In this document: positions 35,094 through 43,850 of the stretch, in pieces
Layout: each line of letters begins with the position of its first letter
Position numbering within the stretch: position 1 is the stretch's first letter
Source of the DNA: an uncultured Eubacteriales bacterium
GTDB lineage: Bacteria > Bacillota > Clostridia > Peptostreptococcales > Anaerovoracaceae
DNA: 62,463 nucleotides
Direction: 5' to 3'
Assembly (NCBI GenBank): GCA_902795265.1
Contig: CADBKM010000001.1
Coordinates: 92,456-154,918, forward strand
The notes under the pieces: model-generated
Seen by the model: only the letters and a program-made list of their open reading frames with translations
Databases searched by the model: none
What the model was told of the DNA's origin: nothing
Program-made: the position numbers and the translations under genes

Positions 35094-35531
35094 ATGAAAA
35101 TGTTCTTAGGCACTTACACAAACAAAATAGATGATAAGAACCGGATGGCCGTACCTGCCAAGTTCAGGGACCAGCTGGGCGGTAAGTGCATGCTCACAAA
35201 GGGCTTCGATGAATGCCTCTACATATACACGATGGAGGACTTCGAAGAGATGGCGGCGAAGATAGCTGCTCTGCCTCAGTCCGACGCGGACTTCCGTGAG
35301 TTCATAAGAGACTTCTTCGGAAATTCAGAGCTTTGCGAACTCGATGGCCAGGGAAGGATAAAGATCCCTCAGAACCTCAGAGAATACGCTCATATAAACA
35401 AAGATCTGGTGACGACAGGAGCCATGAACAAGGTCGAGATATGGAGCGCTGAGACAAAGGCTGATTTCGACCTGGCAAAGAAGATGAAAGACAGCAAGTT
35501 TACTGACAAGCTCAGAGAATTCAGCATTTAA
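35094..35531 (+). CDS. mraZ: Transcriptional regulator MraZ
   Basis: 145 residues, two SpoVT/AbrB-like halves: GTYTNKIDDKNRMAVPAKFRDQLGG and CELDGQGRIKIPQNLREYAHINKD. MraZ forms rings and binds TGGG repeats upstream of the division/cell-wall cluster. Starts at ATG 35094 or 35100. First gene of the cluster and 12 bases before rsmH. MraZ boxes are visible in its own upstream region. Confidence 0.97.
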   Translation: MKMFLGTYTNKIDDKNRMAVPAKFRDQLGGKCMLTKGFDECLYIYTMEDFEEMAAKIAALPQSDADFREFIRDFFGNSELCELDGQGRIKIPQNLREYAHINKDLVTTGAMNKVEIWSAETKADFDLAKKMKDSKFTDKLREFSI

Positions 35532-35543
35532 AAGGGGATCCAA

Positions 35544-36476
35544 ATGGAATTTGAACACGTACCTGTACTGTTTAACGAAGTAATGGAGTCCCTCAGCATA
35601 AAGCCCGACGGCATTTATGTCGACGGCACGGTCGGAGGCGGAGGTCATTCATCAGGCATCTGCGAGAGACTGACCGAAGGCGGAACGCTGATAGCAGTCG
35701 ACAGAGACCGTGAAGCCCTGGCTGCCGCAGAGAAAAGACTCAGCGTATACAGCTGCGAAAAGAGATTCGTACACGCCAACTACAGCGATGTGGACGCGAT
35801 CGCAGCAGCTGCAGGAGGAAAGGTGCAGGGCATACTCCTCGACCTGGGAGTCAGCTCATATCAGCTCGACAATCCTGAAAGAGGGTTCTCGTACATGCAT
35901 GACGCTCCTCTCGACATGAGGATGGATGATTCCGACAGACTGACAGCCTACGACATAGTAAACGGCTACAGCAGAGATGAGCTCGCAGGCATGATCAGAA
36001 ACTACGGTGAAGAACGCTGGGCCGCAAGGATAGCGGAATTCATAGTAAAGGAAAGAGCAGCATCTCCGATAGACACGACCGGAAAACTGACCGAGATCAT
36101 AAAAGCTGCAATACCGGCAAAGGCCAGAAGAACAGGCCCGCACCCTGCAAAGAGGACATTCCAGGCGATAAGGATAGAGGTCAATGATGAACTCGGACAC
36201 CTCAGAGAGGCAGTCGAAAAGCTTCCTGATCTTCTGGAAAGCGGTGGAAGAATAGCAATAATAACCTTCCATTCTCTTGAAGACAGAATAGTAAAGACTG
36301 AATTTGAAAGAAGACTTGACCCGTGCACATGCCCTAAGGAATTCCCGGTATGTGTATGCGGAAAGGTAGCAGACGTAAAAAGGGTAACAAGAAAACCGAT
36401 AGCTCCATCGGAAGAAGAGACAGAGACGAACCCGAGAGCGAGGAGCGCAAAGCTGAGGGTACTTGAAAAGCTTTAA
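35544..36476 (+). CDS. rsmH: 16S rRNA (cytosine-1402-N4)-methyltransferase RsmH
   Basis: 310 residues (also called MraW). SAM-binding motif [15 protein letters not shown], then [48 protein letters not shown] and [12 protein letters not shown], with the C-terminal [11 protein letters not shown]-type segment. It methylates C1402 in the ribosomal P site. Ribosome site AAAAGGGGATC. Second gene of the cluster. Confidence 0.98.
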   Translation: MEFEHVPVLFNEVMESLSIKPDGIYVDGTVGGGGHSSGICERLTEGGTLIAVDRDREALAAAEKRLSVYSCEKRFVHANYSDVDAIAAAAGGKVQGILLDLGVSSYQLDNPERGFSYMHDAPLDMRMDDSDRLTAYDIVNGYSRDELAGMIRNYGEERWAARIAEFIVKERAASPIDTTGKLTEIIKAAIPAKARRTGPHPAKRTFQAIRIEVNDELGHLREAVEKLPDLLESGGRIAIITFHSLEDRIVKTEFERRLDPCTCPKEFPVCVCGKVADVKRVTRKPIAPSEEETETNPRARSAKLRVLEKL

Positions 36477-36507
36477 CTGAAACACACTTCGAAAGAGACG
36501 CGGAACG

Positions 36508-36867
36508 ATGAACACAAGAGCACAGAGAATCAGAGCCGAAAGAATAAGAGCGGACAGAAAAAGCGTAGCCAGATTGCTGACCGTGGTGATGATAGGAATT
36601 TTCGTACTCGTAGGCATGAGATCGTATGCCGCGATCATACAGCATGAGAACAACATACTCGAACGAGAGAACGAATACATCCAGGCTGAGATCGACTCGC
36701 TCGAGAGCCAGATAGTGGATGAGACCAGAGTAACCAGAATCGAAAAGGTAGCGACCGAAGACTTCGGAATGGTATATCCTTCGGCAGATAACGTCGTTAA
36801 GCTGGGTTCCGGTGAGACAGGGGTACAGAATCTTGCTGCTGCCATAAGAAGTGAAGCATACAATTAA
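36508..36867 (+). CDS. ftsL: Cell division protein FtsL-like
   Basis: 119 residues: basic cytoplasmic N-terminus, one membrane span (about 24-42, LLTVVMIGIFVLVGM), then a coiled coil (HENNILERENEYIQAEIDSLESQI) and the conserved VTRIEKVATEDFGMVYPSADN segment. This is the FtsL/DivIC bitopic plan; position between rsmH and the PBP gene identifies it as FtsL, partner of FtsQ/DivIB and DivIC in the divisome. Confidence 0.88.
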   Translation: MNTRAQRIRAERIRADRKSVARLLTVVMIGIFVLVGMRSYAAIIQHENNILERENEYIQAEIDSLESQIVDETRVTRIEKVATEDFGMVYPSADNVVKLGSGETGVQNLAAAIRSEAYN

Positions 36868-36888
36868 TATATAGAGCAGATAAACTTG

Positions 36889-36923
36889 TGCCACTGATCC
36901 GGAATGGTTCAGTGGCATTTTTT
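36889..36923 (+). terminator. Terminator between ftsL and the PBP gene
   Basis: TGCCACTGA / TCAGTGGCA stem followed by TTTTTT. It splits the cluster into mraZ-rsmH-ftsL and a second unit starting with the PBP gene. Confidence 0.88.
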
Positions 36924-36958
36924 ATCGGAATGGACTCTGCTAAATGCAGTATTTAGCT

Positions 36959-36987
36959 TTTAAACGCAACACCATATGTGGTATAGT
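36959..36987 (+). promoter_or_regulatory. Promoter of the PBP-mraY-murD unit
   Basis: -35 TTTAAA, 17-base spacer, -10 TATAGT (36982-36987). The spacer includes the palindrome ACCATATGTGGT, a possible regulator site. Confidence 0.55.
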
Positions 36988-37019
36988 ATATCCGTATATT
37001 TATGTTTAAATGAAGCAGA

Positions 37020-39056
37020 ATGGATATTAACAAAAAAAGAGAAAAGGTAAAAAGAAGAGCACTTGAGGAAAACCGCGAGATCATCACCTCCAAAAACCGC
37101 ACGCGTCTTGCGCTCGGATTTGGAGCAGTTCTCGTGCTTCTTTGCGCGCTTATCTTAAGGATGGGCTACTGGCAGATCTATAAATCAGAAGAGCTCAAAG
37201 TGCTTGCGGCCGATATGCAGAAGGTCGACACAGAGATTGCTCCTGTCAGAGGTGCTATCTACGATTCGAGAATGAACACGCTGGCAGAGTCTGTAACGGA
37301 ATACGAACTCTACGCTTATACACAGTATATTTACAAGGATGAAAGCATCAGCGCAGATGACAAGGCCAAGACTATACTCAGACTTGCGTCCATCACGGGC
37401 AAACCGGAAGAGGAGATCAAAAAGCTTCTTGAAGGCGAAGAGAATCTTGTGCTTCTGGCCGACGGACTTACAAGGCAGCAGGTCGAGACAGCCGAAAAGG
37501 AATTCAGCGGAGACATCGTTGTAAAGACAAAAGCAGCCAGATACTATCCGAACGGGGCTTTTGCCGCTCAGGTTCTGGGCGGAGTCAACAGTGATAACGT
37601 CGGAAGGTCGGGCCTCGAATATGAGTACAACTCCGAACTTGCCGGCATAAAGGGAAGGACCGTCAGAACTACCGACAATAACGGTGACACTCTGTCCAAC
37701 AGCAAGACAAGGTATTACAAGGCCCAGGACGGTTATGGAATAGTCACTACCATCGATTCGGTAATACAGCATTTCGTAGAGGATGCTCTGGTGACCGGAA
37801 TGAAAAGAACAGGTGCTGATGCCATAACCTGTATCGTCATGAATCCTAAGACCGGAGATATCCTGGCAATGGCTACCACGCCTGAGTACGATCCGAACGA
37901 ATCCGACGAGCCGTCAGACCCTGCTGAGAAGGCCAAATTCGAGAAGATGACCGATCAGGAAAAGACGGACTATCTCAGCAATATGTGGAAGATAAACGCT
38001 GTCAGCGACGTGTATGAGCCGGGCTCGACATTCAAGCTGATCGCTGCCGCCGCGGCTCTCGATTCCGGAAGCGCTACCGAAAAATCGAAGTACAAATGTA
38101 CCGGCGCCATTAAAGTCGACAATTACTACCTGCACTGCCTGTTTACGCACGGTACTCAGAATCTTAAAGAAGCTGTAGGAAACTCCTGCAACCCGGCTCT
38201 GGCAAAGGTAGCTCTCGACATGGGTGCAAACACCTTCTATAACTACATAGATATGTTTGGCTTTAACGATCAGACCGGAGTAGACCTTCCGGGCGAAGGG
38301 TATTCGATCGTTAAAGATCCTTCAACGATGAGCGATGTCGACCTTGCGACAACCGGTTACGGACAGGGTATTGCGGTCACACCGCTCCAGATCCTGTGTG
38401 CAGTCAACAGCCTCGGAAACGGCGGCGTGCTTATGAAGCCGAAGATCGTCGACAAGATAGTCGACTCCGACGGCAATGTCGTAAAAGAGATAAAAGACAC
38501 CGAGGTAAGACAGGTCGTATCAGAAGAGACCGCTGCCGAGATGTGCGACATCATGGAGTATTACGTATCCGATGCAGGCGGTACAACTGCTTACATACCG
38601 GGCTACAGAGTCGGAGGCAAGACCGGTACTGCGAACCGTGTATCCAATAAGAGGTACAGCGCGGAGACAAACACATCGTTTGTAGTTATGGCTCCGATGG
38701 ACGATCCTGTTCTTTCGATGATATGTATCGTCTACAGACCTACAAAGCTTGAATACGGTGCGTTTACCGCCGGTCCTATCGTAAAGGAAATTACGGAAAA
38801 GTCACTTGAATACCTTGGAGTTGAAAAGAAGCTCACCAAGCAGGAGAAGAAAGACGCCAAAAAGAACACGGTAGAGGTGCCTGATGTGACCGGAATGGAC
38901 AGCCTCGACGCAATAAAGAACATAAGGAACTTTGGCCTCAAATACACTGTAATGCCAGAGGACCAGAGCACTCAGTCGTTCGTGGTCGTCGATCAGTACC
39001 CGAAGCCGGGCACAAGGGTAGAGAAAAACTCGGTCGTATATATCTACAGTGAGTGA
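37020..39056 (+). CDS. Class B penicillin-binding protein with PASTA domain (FtsI/PBP2B/SpoVD type)
   Basis: 678 residues. Septal D,D-transpeptidase: N-terminal membrane span (about 29-49), PBP dimerisation domain (GAIYDSRMNTLAE...GRSGLEYEYNSELAGIKG) and transpeptidase domain with active Ser336 in STFK, SCN (GNSCNPALAK) and KTGT starting at Lys534. The C-terminal region from about 617 is a PASTA repeat (VEVPDVTGM...VVDQYPKPGTRV), usual for PBP2B/SpoVD in Bacillota. It partners FtsW. Ribosome site is weak. It is expressed from its own promoter after a terminator. Confidence 0.95.
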   Translation: MDINKKREKVKRRALEENREIITSKNRTRLALGFGAVLVLLCALILRMGYWQIYKSEELKVLAADMQKVDTEIAPVRGAIYDSRMNTLAESVTEYELYAYTQYIYKDESISADDKAKTILRLASITGKPEEEIKKLLEGEENLVLLADGLTRQQVETAEKEFSGDIVVKTKAARYYPNGAFAAQVLGGVNSDNVGRSGLEYEYNSELAGIKGRTVRTTDNNGDTLSNSKTRYYKAQDGYGIVTTIDSVIQHFVEDALVTGMKRTGADAITCIVMNPKTGDILAMATTPEYDPNESDEPSDPAEKAKFEKMTDQEKTDYLSNMWKINAVSDVYEPGSTFKLIAAAAALDSGSATEKSKYKCTGAIKVDNYYLHCLFTHGTQNLKEAVGNSCNPALAKVALDMGANTFYNYIDMFGFNDQTGVDLPGEGYSIVKDPSTMSDVDLATTGYGQGIAVTPLQILCAVNSLGNGGVLMKPKIVDKIVDSDGNVVKEIKDTEVRQVVSEETAAEMCDIMEYYVSDAGGTTAYIPGYRVGGKTGTANRVSNKRYSAETNTSFVVMAPMDDPVLSMICIVYRPTKLEYGAFTAGPIVKEITEKSLEYLGVEKKLTKQEKKDAKKNTVEVPDVTGMDSLDAIKNIRNFGLKYTVMPEDQSTQSFVVVDQYPKPGTRVEKNSVVYIYSE

Positions 39057-39088
39057 TATCTGCGGCAGAACGGAGATATAAAGAGTCA

Positions 39089-40066
39089 ATGAGTATTATC
39101 GGAAAATATGCACTTATAGCGGCAATCGCTTTTGCGGTATCCATGCTGGTAACAGCCCGGATGATACCGTTCATGAAGCAGAAGCAGTTCGGACAGTTCA
39201 TCAGAGAGGAAGGTCCGCAGGCTCACCTGAGCAAGGCGGGAACGCCTACCATGGGAGGCATAGCCTTTGTAATAGGCATAACCGTCGCGGTGATCATAAG
39301 CATGTTCATGAGCGGCAGCATGACGACTGAGAAGATCGCGATACTGCTCAGCATGTTTGCTTTCGGAGCCATCGGCTTTGTCGATGACTACAACAAAGTC
39401 GCAAAAAAACAGAATGAGGGCCTGACGCCGAAACAGAAACTCGTGCTTCAGGTCGTGTTCGGTGTTGCGCTGGCCATATTCATGATGATGAAAGAGGGCA
39501 CCACAATGCTGATCCCGTTCGTCGGCAAAACGGTTGACTTCGGAATCTTTTACATACCTTTCATCGTATTCATTGAAGTAGCGATGGCCAACGCGGTCAA
39601 TCTGACTGACGGACTCGACGGGCTTGCAGCGAGCACATCCTCGATCGTCGCCTGCACTTTCGCCATCGTCGGCATGACTGTTGCCGGCGGGAACGAAGCA
39701 ATGGCTGTTTCCGGGCAGGCCGTCTTCGGAGCTCTTCTGGGATTTCTGCTCTACAATCATTATCCTGCAAGGATCTTCATGGGCGATACGGGTTCAATGG
39801 CTCTGGGCGGTGTTCTTTCGGCCATGGCTGTAGTCGGCCATGTCGAATGGCTGCTTCCTATAGCAGGTCTTATATATGTGATCGAGGCTCTGTCGGTAAT
39901 AATCCAGGTCACATACTTCAAGAAAACAGGCGGAAAGAGAATATTCAGGATGGCACCTATACATCACCATTTTGAGCTCGGCGGATGGCATGAAACAAAA
40001 GTCGTTCGTGTCTTCTGTCTGTTCACTCTGATCTGCTGCGTAATAGCATATCTTTCTGTCCGTTAG
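39089..40066 (+). CDS. mraY: Phospho-N-acetylmuramoyl-pentapeptide transferase MraY
   Basis: About 325 residues, ten spans. Transfers phospho-MurNAc-pentapeptide to undecaprenyl phosphate, forming lipid I. Signatures: SKAGTPTMGGIAF, GFVDDYNKV (catalytic DD), NAVNLTDGLDGLA, FMGDTGSMALGG and the HHHFE motif (MAPIHHHFELGGWHE). Start ATG 39089 behind CGGAGAT; a GTG at 39053 overlapping the PBP stop is the alternative. Confidence 0.97.
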   Translation: MSIIGKYALIAAIAFAVSMLVTARMIPFMKQKQFGQFIREEGPQAHLSKAGTPTMGGIAFVIGITVAVIISMFMSGSMTTEKIAILLSMFAFGAIGFVDDYNKVAKKQNEGLTPKQKLVLQVVFGVALAIFMMMKEGTTMLIPFVGKTVDFGIFYIPFIVFIEVAMANAVNLTDGLDGLAASTSSIVACTFAIVGMTVAGGNEAMAVSGQAVFGALLGFLLYNHYPARIFMGDTGSMALGGVLSAMAVVGHVEWLLPIAGLIYVIEALSVIIQVTYFKKTGGKRIFRMAPIHHHFELGGWHETKVVRVFCLFTLICCVIAYLSVR

Positions 40067-40128
40067 TTCAGGTCGCTGACAGAAACGGCGGAAGAACATT
40101 GAAATACAACGGGAAGGATAAACATAAA

Positions 40129-41514
40129 ATGGAAAGAGGAAATAAATATAAAAAGACACTTGAGGGCCACAGCATTCTGGTAGTAGGGCTGGGTAAGTCC
40201 GGCAAGGCTGCCGCAAGAGCTCTCAGAGAGTCGGGAGCTGTCGTGACAGTGCAGGACTCCAAGTCCGCTGACAAGCTCGACACTCAGTTCCTGCAGTATA
40301 TGCAGAACGAAGGAATCAAAGCATACCTTGGCAGCATGCCTGAAGACATGTCCGCATACGACATGCTCGTGCTGAGCCCGGGAGTACCGCCGGCACTCGA
40401 TTACATACAGAAAGCCCGTGAATGCGGAGCCGAAATAATCGGTGAGCTCGAGCTTGCTTACAGACTCGGAGAGGGCAGTTTTGCAGCCATTACAGGCACA
40501 AACGGAAAGACAACGACAACTACACTGGTCGGAGAGATATTTAAGGCCTCAGGGCGAAATACGGCTGTTGTCGGCAATATAGGAAATCCTGTAGTCACTG
40601 AAGCCGTTAACAGTACAGTTGAGGACTGGCTCGTAACAGAAGTCTCGTCGTTCCAGCTTGAGACAACGTCGGAATTCAGACCTCTGGTATCCGCGATACT
40701 TAATCTGACACCTGACCATCTCAACAGGCACGGCACCATGGAGGCATACGGAGCCGCTAAGGCAAAGGTCGCTGCAAATCAGACAGAAGATGACTTCCTG
40801 ATCATCAATTATGACGATGCTCAGGCATATGCGCTTTCAAAAGATACAAAAGCGACTGTTATCCCGTTCAGCAGGCAGGAAAAGCTCGACAGAGGAGCTT
40901 ATCTTGACGGAACAAAGATTATTGTAAAGGGTCTTGATGGTGCTGAGCATTTCATCTGCGACAGATCCGATTTGAAAATTATCGGTGATCACAACGTCGA
41001 GAACGTACTCGCAGCTGCAGCTATATCGTTCTTTGCAGGTATCGACCCTGAAGTGATCGGTGCTGCTGTCAGGGAATTCCCGGGTGTTGAACACAGAATA
41101 GAGTTCTGCGGCAGAGTAGACGATGTCGATTACTATAACGACTCAAAGGGAACCAACGTTGATGCTGCAGTCATCGCGATCAAGGCTCTCGGAGACGGAA
41201 TAATCCTCATCGCCGGAGGAGACGGCAAATGCCAGGAATTTGACGCACTTGCAGAGCACTTTGACGGAGCTGTTGAAGCGCTCATACTCCTCGGACGCGA
41301 TGCTCCTATCATAGAAGAGGCCGCCAGAAAGGCCGGATTTACAAATATCTATAACTGCAAGGACATGCCTGATTGTGTCCGCACTGCAGCAGGTATTGCA
41401 AGGCCCGGAGAAAAGGTGCTCCTGTCACCTGCATGCGCCAGCTGGGATATGTACGCTAACTTTGAACAAAGAGGCAGGCACTTCAAACAATGCATAAAAG
41501 AGATGCTGAAGTAA
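40129..41514 (+). CDS. murD: UDP-N-acetylmuramoyl-L-alanine--D-glutamate ligase MurD
   Basis: About 461 residues, cytoplasmic Mur ligase adding D-Glu. N-terminal Rossmann domain (ILVVGLGKSGKAAARAL), ATP-binding AAITGTNGKTTTTTL, EVSSFQLE, NLTPDHLNRHG, and C-terminal VDYYNDSKGTNVDAAV and GGDGKCQEFD. ATG 40129 follows GGGAAGG; a TTG at 40099 would add ten residues. Its end overlaps ftsW by 25 bases. Confidence 0.96.
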   Translation: MERGNKYKKTLEGHSILVVGLGKSGKAAARALRESGAVVTVQDSKSADKLDTQFLQYMQNEGIKAYLGSMPEDMSAYDMLVLSPGVPPALDYIQKARECGAEIIGELELAYRLGEGSFAAITGTNGKTTTTTLVGEIFKASGRNTAVVGNIGNPVVTEAVNSTVEDWLVTEVSSFQLETTSEFRPLVSAILNLTPDHLNRHGTMEAYGAAKAKVAANQTEDDFLIINYDDAQAYALSKDTKATVIPFSRQEKLDRGAYLDGTKIIVKGLDGAEHFICDRSDLKIIGDHNVENVLAAAAISFFAGIDPEVIGAAVREFPGVEHRIEFCGRVDDVDYYNDSKGTNVDAAVIAIKALGDGIILIAGGDGKCQEFDALAEHFDGAVEALILLGRDAPIIEEAARKAGFTNIYNCKDMPDCVRTAAGIARPGEKVLLSPACASWDMYANFEQRGRHFKQCIKEMLK

Positions 41515-42749
41515 AAAAAGAATTAAGCAGGTCTGAGAAAGCGGCTCTTCGTAAAGCCATAAGGAAGGAAAGGCGCGAAAAACCTCAGAGGATCAGCGCG
41601 GTCGATGAAGCCAAAGATTTCGGACGCGGTCTCGGAAGGGTAGTCAGCGGCTACGACTTCGGAGTTGTAGCGCTCGTACTCGCGCTCTCTCTCTTCGGAG
41701 TAGCGATGGTATTCAGCGCCGGCTATTACCAGACGATCAATACAGCGCATCCTGATCCTACATACTATCTGTTCAGACAGATGCTGTGGGTAGGGACGGG
41801 CCTGTTTGTAATGCTGATAGTCGCCAATATCGACTATCACATATATATGAAAGTCAGCTACCTTATAGTTTTAGCGTCTATTGTGCTGCTGGTACTGGTT
41901 ATTCTTACGAGCTCTACCGTCGGCGGAGCTCAGCGAGGAATACGAGGTATCGGCGTAACTCCGAGTGAGTTCTCAAAGGTAGCGGTCATCGTATTTACTT
42001 CGTGCTTCCTGATAAAGGACCCGAGCAACATAAGGACTCCGCAGGGACTGATAGTACTTCTGGCGGTAATGGGCATACACTTCTACCTCATCGTAAGGCA
42101 GCCTAACCTTTCAACGGCTATAGTAATCGCAGCTATCATGATCGCGATCATGCTGGTAGCCGGCCTCAACTATCTGTTCATGGCGATCCCTTTAGCAGCC
42201 GGTGTGGCAGGCTACATGTACATCATGGCGGCAAAGACGCCGGCGCACTGGTATCAGAGAATCACCAGCTTCAGAGACCCGTTCGCTGACTTCCAGGGAA
42301 GCGGATATCAGGTCGCACAGGGACTCATCGCGCTCGGAAACGGCGGGCTCAAAGGCCTGGGATTCGGCCGCAGCGTAGCAAAGAACCTGTACCTGCCTGA
42401 GCCTCAGAACGACTTTATTCTTGCCGTTATCGGCGAAGAACTGGGATATATTGGCTTCGTCATACTGATGCTCGTATATATAATCCTGCTGTTCAGGATA
42501 TTCATGGTAGCTCTTAAAGCCAGGGACAGGCTGGGGTTCTACCTTGCAACAGGTGTAGGCGTAATGCTTGGCCTTCAGGTAATCATCAATGTAGCGGTCG
42601 TTACATCATCGATGCCTGCGACAGGAATCACACTTCCGTTCATAAGCTATGGAGGAACATCCATATGGTCCTTCATGATAGCCATGGGCATAGTGCTCAG
42701 TGTTTCAAAGAAACGATTGCCGAGAAAGAGAAAGAAGACCGAGGCATGA
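41490..42749 (+). CDS. ftsW: SEDS peptidoglycan polymerase FtsW
   Basis: 419 residues, ten spans, lipid II glycosyltransferase acting with the class B PBP. SEDS motifs: GGAQRGIRGIGVTPSEFSKVA, VRQPNLSTAIVI, GSGYQVAQGLIALGNGGLKGLGFGRS and NDFILAVIGEELGYIG, ending FISYGGTSIWSFMIAMGIVLSV. The cytoplasmic N-terminus (about 55 residues, very basic) is longer than in many FtsW. It overlaps murD by 25 bases and murG by 4. Confidence 0.95.
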   Translation: MHKRDAEVKKELSRSEKAALRKAIRKERREKPQRISAVDEAKDFGRGLGRVVSGYDFGVVALVLALSLFGVAMVFSAGYYQTINTAHPDPTYYLFRQMLWVGTGLFVMLIVANIDYHIYMKVSYLIVLASIVLLVLVILTSSTVGGAQRGIRGIGVTPSEFSKVAVIVFTSCFLIKDPSNIRTPQGLIVLLAVMGIHFYLIVRQPNLSTAIVIAAIMIAIMLVAGLNYLFMAIPLAAGVAGYMYIMAAKTPAHWYQRITSFRDPFADFQGSGYQVAQGLIALGNGGLKGLGFGRSVAKNLYLPEPQNDFILAVIGEELGYIGFVILMLVYIILLFRIFMVALKARDRLGFYLATGVGVMLGLQVIINVAVVTSSMPATGITLPFISYGGTSIWSFMIAMGIVLSVSKKRLPRKRKKTEA

Positions 42750-43846
42750 AGATAGTACTTACAGGAGGCTGCACAGGCGGCCACATTTATCCGGCTCTCG
42801 CCATAGGCGACAAATTCAGGGCCGAAGACCCGTCGAACGAAGTCATTTACATAGCGAAGGGTGAAGATCTTGAACGACAGATAATACCGGCTCACGGGTA
42901 TGAGCTTTTTGAGGTGGACTCCACATGGTTTGACCGGAGCAATCCGGTGAGACTGGCCACGACCATCAGAAGGACCTTGAAAGGCCGTCGCGATGCTATA
43001 AAGCTCATGAAGAAGTTCAGACCTGATGCTGTAATAAGCACAGGCAGTTTTGTCAGTGTTCCGGTCGTTCTGGCCGCTCAGAGGCTGGGCGTACCGGTAT
43101 ACCTTCATGAACAGAACGGATTCCCGGGAGTATCCAACCGTCTGGCGGCGCGAAAGGCCAGAAAGGTATTTCTGGGTTTTGAATCTGCGCGCGAACATTT
43201 CAGCAATCAGGATAACATCATATACAGCGGAAACCCTGTCAGGGCTGATTTCGACGGCAGAGACGGTGCCGCAGACAGAAGAGCGCTTGGAATACCTGAA
43301 GGCGATTTCGTGATCATGGTATTCGGAGGAAGTCTCGGTTCTGAGACGACCAACAAAATAGGAGAGGCTGTTGCCAGAGAGTATGCCGGGAAAGAAGGGT
43401 ACACGGTGATCTGGGGAACAGGCAGAGAATACTATGACGAGATAAGCAAAAGACTGGCAGACGAGGGCTTTGCTCCGGCTAATGTCAGGATAAGCGCATA
43501 TATCAATGACATGCCTGCTCAGCTTTCGGCATGTGATCTTACGATCAGCAGAAGCGGAGCACTTTCAACCGCTGAAGTGACCATGGCGGGAAGGGCGGCC
43601 ATATTCATCCCTTCACCTAATGTCACTGCCGATCACCAGTACTATAATGCAAAGGCGGTAGCTGATGCGGGCGGAGCCGTTATCGTCAGAGAAAACGCTG
43701 AAACGGCCGGAAAAGTAATGAGCGAGCTGAAGAAGATAGACGCGGACAGAGGCAGACTCGAGGCCATGAAAAAGGCAAGCAGAAGCATCGCCCCTGTAGA
43801 CGCGACCGACATCATTTACAGCACAGTAATGCAGACCTACAAATAA
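42746..43846 (+). CDS. murG: UDP-GlcNAc--undecaprenyl-pyrophosphoryl-MurNAc-pentapeptide transferase MurG
   Basis: About 366 residues, membrane-associated GT-B glycosyltransferase forming lipid II. Motifs: LTGGCTGGHIYPALAI (G-loop 1), ISTGSFVSVPVVLAA, LHEQNGFPGVSNRLAA, VFGGSLGSETTN and a late SRSGALSTAEVTMAGRAAIFIPSPNVTADHQYYNA. Start is the ATG in the ftsW stop (ATGA) behind GACCGAGG; an upstream in-frame start at 42665 would read inside ftsW and is rejected. Confidence 0.97.
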   Translation: MKIVLTGGCTGGHIYPALAIGDKFRAEDPSNEVIYIAKGEDLERQIIPAHGYELFEVDSTWFDRSNPVRLATTIRRTLKGRRDAIKLMKKFRPDAVISTGSFVSVPVVLAAQRLGVPVYLHEQNGFPGVSNRLAARKARKVFLGFESAREHFSNQDNIIYSGNPVRADFDGRDGAADRRALGIPEGDFVIMVFGGSLGSETTNKIGEAVAREYAGKEGYTVIWGTGREYYDEISKRLADEGFAPANVRISAYINDMPAQLSACDLTISRSGALSTAEVTMAGRAAIFIPSPNVTADHQYYNAKAVADAGGAVIVRENAETAGKVMSELKKIDADRGRLEAMKKASRSIAPVDATDIIYSTVMQTYK

Positions 43847-43850
43847 GGCA

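Noticed and set aside
35856-36863. 335-codon minus-strand frame over rsmH/ftsL
   Set aside because: Antisense shadow; Ser/Tyr/Cys-rich composition typical of reversed coding sequence.
42665-42745. Longer MurG start
   Set aside because: It reads inside the ftsW coding sequence; the ATGA overlap at 42746 gives the standard MKIVLTGGCTGGH start.
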